Source of the DNA: Methylococcaceae bacterium
GTDB taxonomy: Bacteria; Pseudomonadota; Gammaproteobacteria; Methylococcales; Methylomonadaceae
Assembly: GCA_030699345.1 (NCBI GenBank)
Contig: JAUYMX010000280.1
Coordinates: 1-7,591, forward strand
Direction of reading: 5' to 3'
Length of the DNA: 7,591 nt
Part shown: positions 6,059-7,591 of the stretch, piece after piece
How positions within the stretch are numbered: position 1 is the stretch's first letter
Layout: each line of letters begins with the position of its first letter
The notes under the pieces: generated by a model
Database searches by the model: none
Told to the model about the DNA's origin: nothing
The model's input: only the letters and a program-made list of their open reading frames with translations
Program-made: the position numbers and the translations under genes

Positions 6059-6889
6059 TTACAGCTGAGCAACATTGGTGATAAGGTTATAAGTAAACCA
6101 TCCATTACCGGTTACAAACGATTGTGGCTTTGCAGTTACACCATCTTTTTGTAAACCGATGCCATCAGAATAAGGCTCGAAAGATACTATTTTGTCATGG
6201 CTGATACGAAAACTTTTACCGCTGCCTGAAAAATAAATATGTTTATTAGTTACCCCAAGCAAACCTGTATCAGTATGGATCGTTTGGTGTGTTTCTACCC
6301 GTTCGCCCTTAAAAGCGCTGGTTCGATAATAAACACCTTTTGCTATGCGGACGCTGATTCCTTTAGAGCTTCCTACATATTGCGTTCTTTTTTTCTGCTC
6401 GTAATATTTAACGTCTTGAAATACCCAAATGACTTTTTCTGTTTTTTGCAGATTAAAAGGAATGTTGCCATTAATTTTCTGTCTTTCGGGTATTTTTCCT
6501 TCAAAAATATCTCGTAATACAGCTCCTTTGACAATTTTGCTAAATGCACCATTTTTATCTAGTTTTTCTTGGGTAAGTGAAAAATGCTCAATTAACGCGG
6601 TTAGACTTATTTCTTCCTCTTTCGTTAAAACACCATCATCAAAGGCCCGCTCTACTGCCTTTTCCCATCCTGTAATGATTAATTTATTTAATTCTGTTTT
6701 TTCTATAAAATCCGATAAAGCTTGATCATTGATTTGTTTTTCTAGGGAGGAAATATTTCCACCTTGGAAACCGATATGCTCGACAAGTGAAATGATTTTA
6801 TTTTTACCTTCTTTATAGCGAGATTCACACTCTTTGTGTACGTAACGTAAAAAACCGGCAGGTTTCTCGCAAAATCTACAATCGCCCAT
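6059..6889 (-). CDS. Unrecognised protein with N-terminal CxxC/HxxC zinc-binding motif and C-terminal PH-like region
   Basis: I cannot name this 276-residue protein. It starts with a compact metal-binding motif C4-x2-C7 ... H18-x2-C21, likely a zinc knuckle. A helical middle (about 30-135) contains DDGVLTKEEE (83-92) and GAVLRDIFEGKIP, reminiscent of TerB-like or SHOCT-adjacent helical domains. A β-rich C-terminus (about 150-276), with SKGISVRIAKGVYYRT, LLGVTNKHIYF and a late GNGWFTYNLI, resembles bacterial PH-like domains. No membrane segment is visible. The start ATG has a good SD (AAGGA, about 5 bp upstream). The gene is clearly AT-richer than the nif genes (for example around 6421-6720), suggesting acquisition by transfer. 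It ends five bases before the dioxygenase-like gene, so the two may share a transcript, although their functions look unrelated. Confidence 0.8.
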   Translation of the reverse strand: MGDCRFCEKPAGFLRYVHKECESRYKEGKNKIISLVEHIGFQGGNISSLEKQINDQALSDFIEKTELNKLIITGWEKAVERAFDDGVLTKEEEISLTALIEHFSLTQEKLDKNGAFSKIVKGAVLRDIFEGKIPERQKINGNIPFNLQKTEKVIWVFQDVKYYEQKKRTQYVGSSKGISVRIAKGVYYRTSAFKGERVETHQTIHTDTGLLGVTNKHIYFSGSGKSFRISHDKIVSFEPYSDGIGLQKDGVTAKPQSFVTGNGWFTYNLITNVAQL

Positions 6890-7159
6890 TATTAATCCTT
6901 GGCTGGGGTGGTTACTAATTATTGATTATCAGAAAAATTCGCCTGAGAAATCAGGGCGACTCAAGGTAGCTGCTTAACGTAACAAATGTCAATCGTAAAA
7001 CTAAATGATGTGTGCTAAACACATAGCCTAATTCCGCATAGTCACCTAACAATAGGCAACTATTTTTTCCAATCGATTTGACCCTGACAGTATGCCCAGC
7101 TTAGATCATATGAGATGTAGGGTAGTACGGAGGGTGAGATCGCTAAACCAAGATATACC
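6890..7159. other. Intergenic region between divergent genes, no gene seen
   Basis: This 270-bp AT-rich stretch holds no ORF I would defend. It contains small hairpins: 6940-6958 (CGCCTGA, GAAA loop, TCAGGGCG with one bulged G), 7008-7024 (ATGTGT, GCTAA loop, ACACAT) and 7051-7064 (AATAG, GCAA loop, CTATT) followed by TTTT. It separates the - strand unit from the + strand antitoxin remnant and should contain the promoter of the zinc-motif gene. The segment 7117-7140 (GTAGGGTAGTACGG and onward) looks like a scrap of a repeat but shows no partner arm. Confidence 0.6.
6925..6954 (-). promoter_or_regulatory. Candidate sigma-70 promoter for the zinc-motif gene
   Basis: Read on the - strand there is a -10-like GATAAT (6925-6930, five of six to TATAAT) with a weak -35-like CTGATT (6949-6954) and an 18-bp spacer, about 36 bp before the start codon. 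The -35 half overlaps the hairpin at 6940-6958, which could be an operator. The match is modest and could arise by chance in AT-rich DNA. Confidence 0.3.
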
Positions 7160-7188
7160 TTGATCTGTTATTTTCTCAGGCATATTTT
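7160..7188 (+). promoter_or_regulatory. Candidate sigma-70 promoter of the vapB remnant
   Basis: TTGATC (7160-7165) and TATTTT (7183-7188) are each four of six to the -35/-10 consensus, with the ideal 17-bp spacer. They lie about 30 bp before the antitoxin ATG at 7218. Imperfect inverted segments AGATATACC (7151-7159) and GGTATCT (7189-7195) flank this pair and could be a remnant of the VapBC operator. Evidence is suggestive only. Confidence 0.35.
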
Positions 7189-7217
7189 GGTATCTATCAA
7201 AGTCAGAGGATCTAGTC

Positions 7218-7411
7218 ATGAACCAAGTAGCCAAGCGGTTCGATTGCCTGCCGCTTTTCAATTTGATACCAAAGAAGTTTTTATTCGCAAAGACTCGTTA
7301 ACCGGTGACGTCATCTTGTCGCGGAAGCCGGGGAATTGGGATGATTTTTTCTCTGCGCTTAAAGGTTCAGATGCCCCCTGCGTCAGAATAGTTGTCGCCT
7401 CAAATTTTTAG
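7218..7411 (+). pseudogene. vapB: Broken vapB-type antitoxin gene (AbrB/SpoVT fold), frameshifted and 3'-truncated
   Basis: An SD (AGAGGA, 7204-7209) correctly precedes ATG 7218, which starts MNQVAK, the usual beginning of VapB/MqsA-unrelated AbrB-type antitoxins. The frame is then lost. The family body SQAVRLPAAFQFD...EVFIRKDSLTGDVILSRKPGNWDDFFSALKGSDAP follows in another frame, starting at AGC 7229. The expected dozen residues between (family pattern like ...K.F.NGRSQAVRLP) are missing. After SDAP (near 7378) homology stops and the reading frame continues 11 codons into insertion-sequence DNA to TAG 7409-7411. No vapC toxin is visible. An ORF can be opened from TTG 7160, but it would carry an unrelated N-terminus without SD, so I call this a remnant. 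VapB normally forms the DNA-binding N-terminal AbrB domain and neutralises the VapC RNase. Confidence 0.75.
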
Positions 7412-7591
7412 ACCCCTTTAAATTTGAGATAAAAAATGAATCCTTCCAATAAGCAGTATTCTGATGAGTTCAAAGAGCAAGCCTTGGCAAAAGTTTACAG
7501 TCGCGGCCAGCGAACGATTCAAGCCATAGCCGATGAATCAAACCTCAGCATACATACCTTAAAAAACTGGATGAAAAGCACAGCAACAACC
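7379..7591 (+). mobile_element. Left end of an insertion sequence, IS3-like, cut by the window end
   Basis: Antitoxin homology ends at about 7378, and from TGCGTCAG (7379) onward the DNA belongs to an element whose transposase starts at 7436. A left end beginning with TG would fit IS3-family termini, but the right end and target duplication lie outside the window. The exact boundary could lie anywhere from about 7374 to 7396 (another TG-start is TGTCGCC at 7393). Perfect 9-bp arms CTCAAATTT (7399-7407) and AAATTTGAG (7420-7428) form a hairpin just before the transposase start; such leader hairpins can limit transposase expression from outside promoters. Confidence 0.65.
7436..7591 (+). CDS. 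Transposase OrfA-like HTH protein, 3' end outside the window
   Basis: An ORF from ATG 7436 stays open for 52 codons to the window end. It begins MNPSNKQYSDEFKEQALAKV, followed by a helix-turn-helix (RTIQAIADESNLSIHTLKNWMKS) of the Tnp_1/IS3-IS911 OrfA type. Such proteins bind the element's terminal repeats, and the active DDE transposase is often made by frameshifting into OrfB, which would lie beyond the window. The SD is weak (TGAGAT about 6 bp upstream) and sits in the right arm of the 7399-7428 hairpin. Family assignment at IS-group level is not possible from this fragment. Confidence 0.75.
   Translation, partial: MNPSNKQYSDEFKEQALAKVYSRGQRTIQAIADESNLSIHTLKNWMKSTATT

Noticed and set aside
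6239..6725. + strand ORFs opposite the zinc-motif gene
   Set aside because: The - strand frame has a full-length ORF with SD and a zinc motif; the opposite products lack any domain or start signal.
7051..7068. Terminator-like AATAG-GCAA-CTATT followed by TTTT
   Set aside because: The stem is short and AT-rich and there is no gene ending just upstream on this strand.
7160..7411. Intact 83-aa antitoxin from TTG at 7160
   Set aside because: Its first 23 residues are unlike the family and no SD precedes it, while a proper SD and start exist at 7218 in a different frame; a frameshifted remnant explains it better.

Overview
The window looks like the 3' part of a gammaproteobacterial nitrogen-fixation (nif) accessory operon, followed by a less ordered flank. 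The order nifM - clpX - monothiol glutaredoxin - nifF on one strand follows what is known for the nifUSV-cysE-nifWZM-clpX-nifF side of Azotobacter vinelandii. The host is therefore probably a diazotrophic gammaproteobacterium. Moderate GC, frequent palindromic intergenic repeats and a VapB/IS flank would fit a methanotroph of the Methylococcales, but that placement is inference and no taxonomic marker gene is present.

Positions 1-5199 (+ strand) hold nine coding regions, counting a short 5' fragment. They are the tail of an upstream ORF (possibly nifZ), nifM (parvulin-type chaperone for the nitrogenase Fe protein), a second, nif-linked clpX, a natural fusion of a CGFS monothiol glutaredoxin to a BolA domain, nifF (electron-donor flavodoxin), a small Rieske [2Fe-2S] protein, an RseC-like two-helix membrane protein with a cysteine cluster, and two small uncharacterised proteins. 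The second of these resembles DUF6156. Together they suggest a module for nitrogenase maturation (NifM, ClpX), Fe-S carrier or regulator chemistry (Grx-BolA) and low-potential electron delivery (NifF, Rieske, RseC-like). nifM/clpX overlap by 8 bp and Rieske/rseC are 10 bp apart. Three larger gaps (2212-2306, 3517-3670, 4799-4902) each carry a different palindromic REP/MITE-like element; the fourth (2922-2982) has none that I could see.

Positions 5247-6889 (- strand, convergent to the nif genes) hold a two-gene unit. The upstream gene is an AT-rich, unrecognised protein with a CxxC...HxxC zinc-binding N-terminus. Five bases downstream lies a LigB/YgiD-type extradiol dioxygenase-like protein.

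Positions 6890-7159 have no gene I can support. At 7218-7411 there is a broken vapB-type antitoxin. Its start and body are in different frames, best explained by a small deletion between short direct repeats, and its 3' end is replaced by the left side of an insertion sequence. The first 52 codons of that element's transposase OrfA run off the window end. No CRISPR array, rRNA or tRNA was seen.
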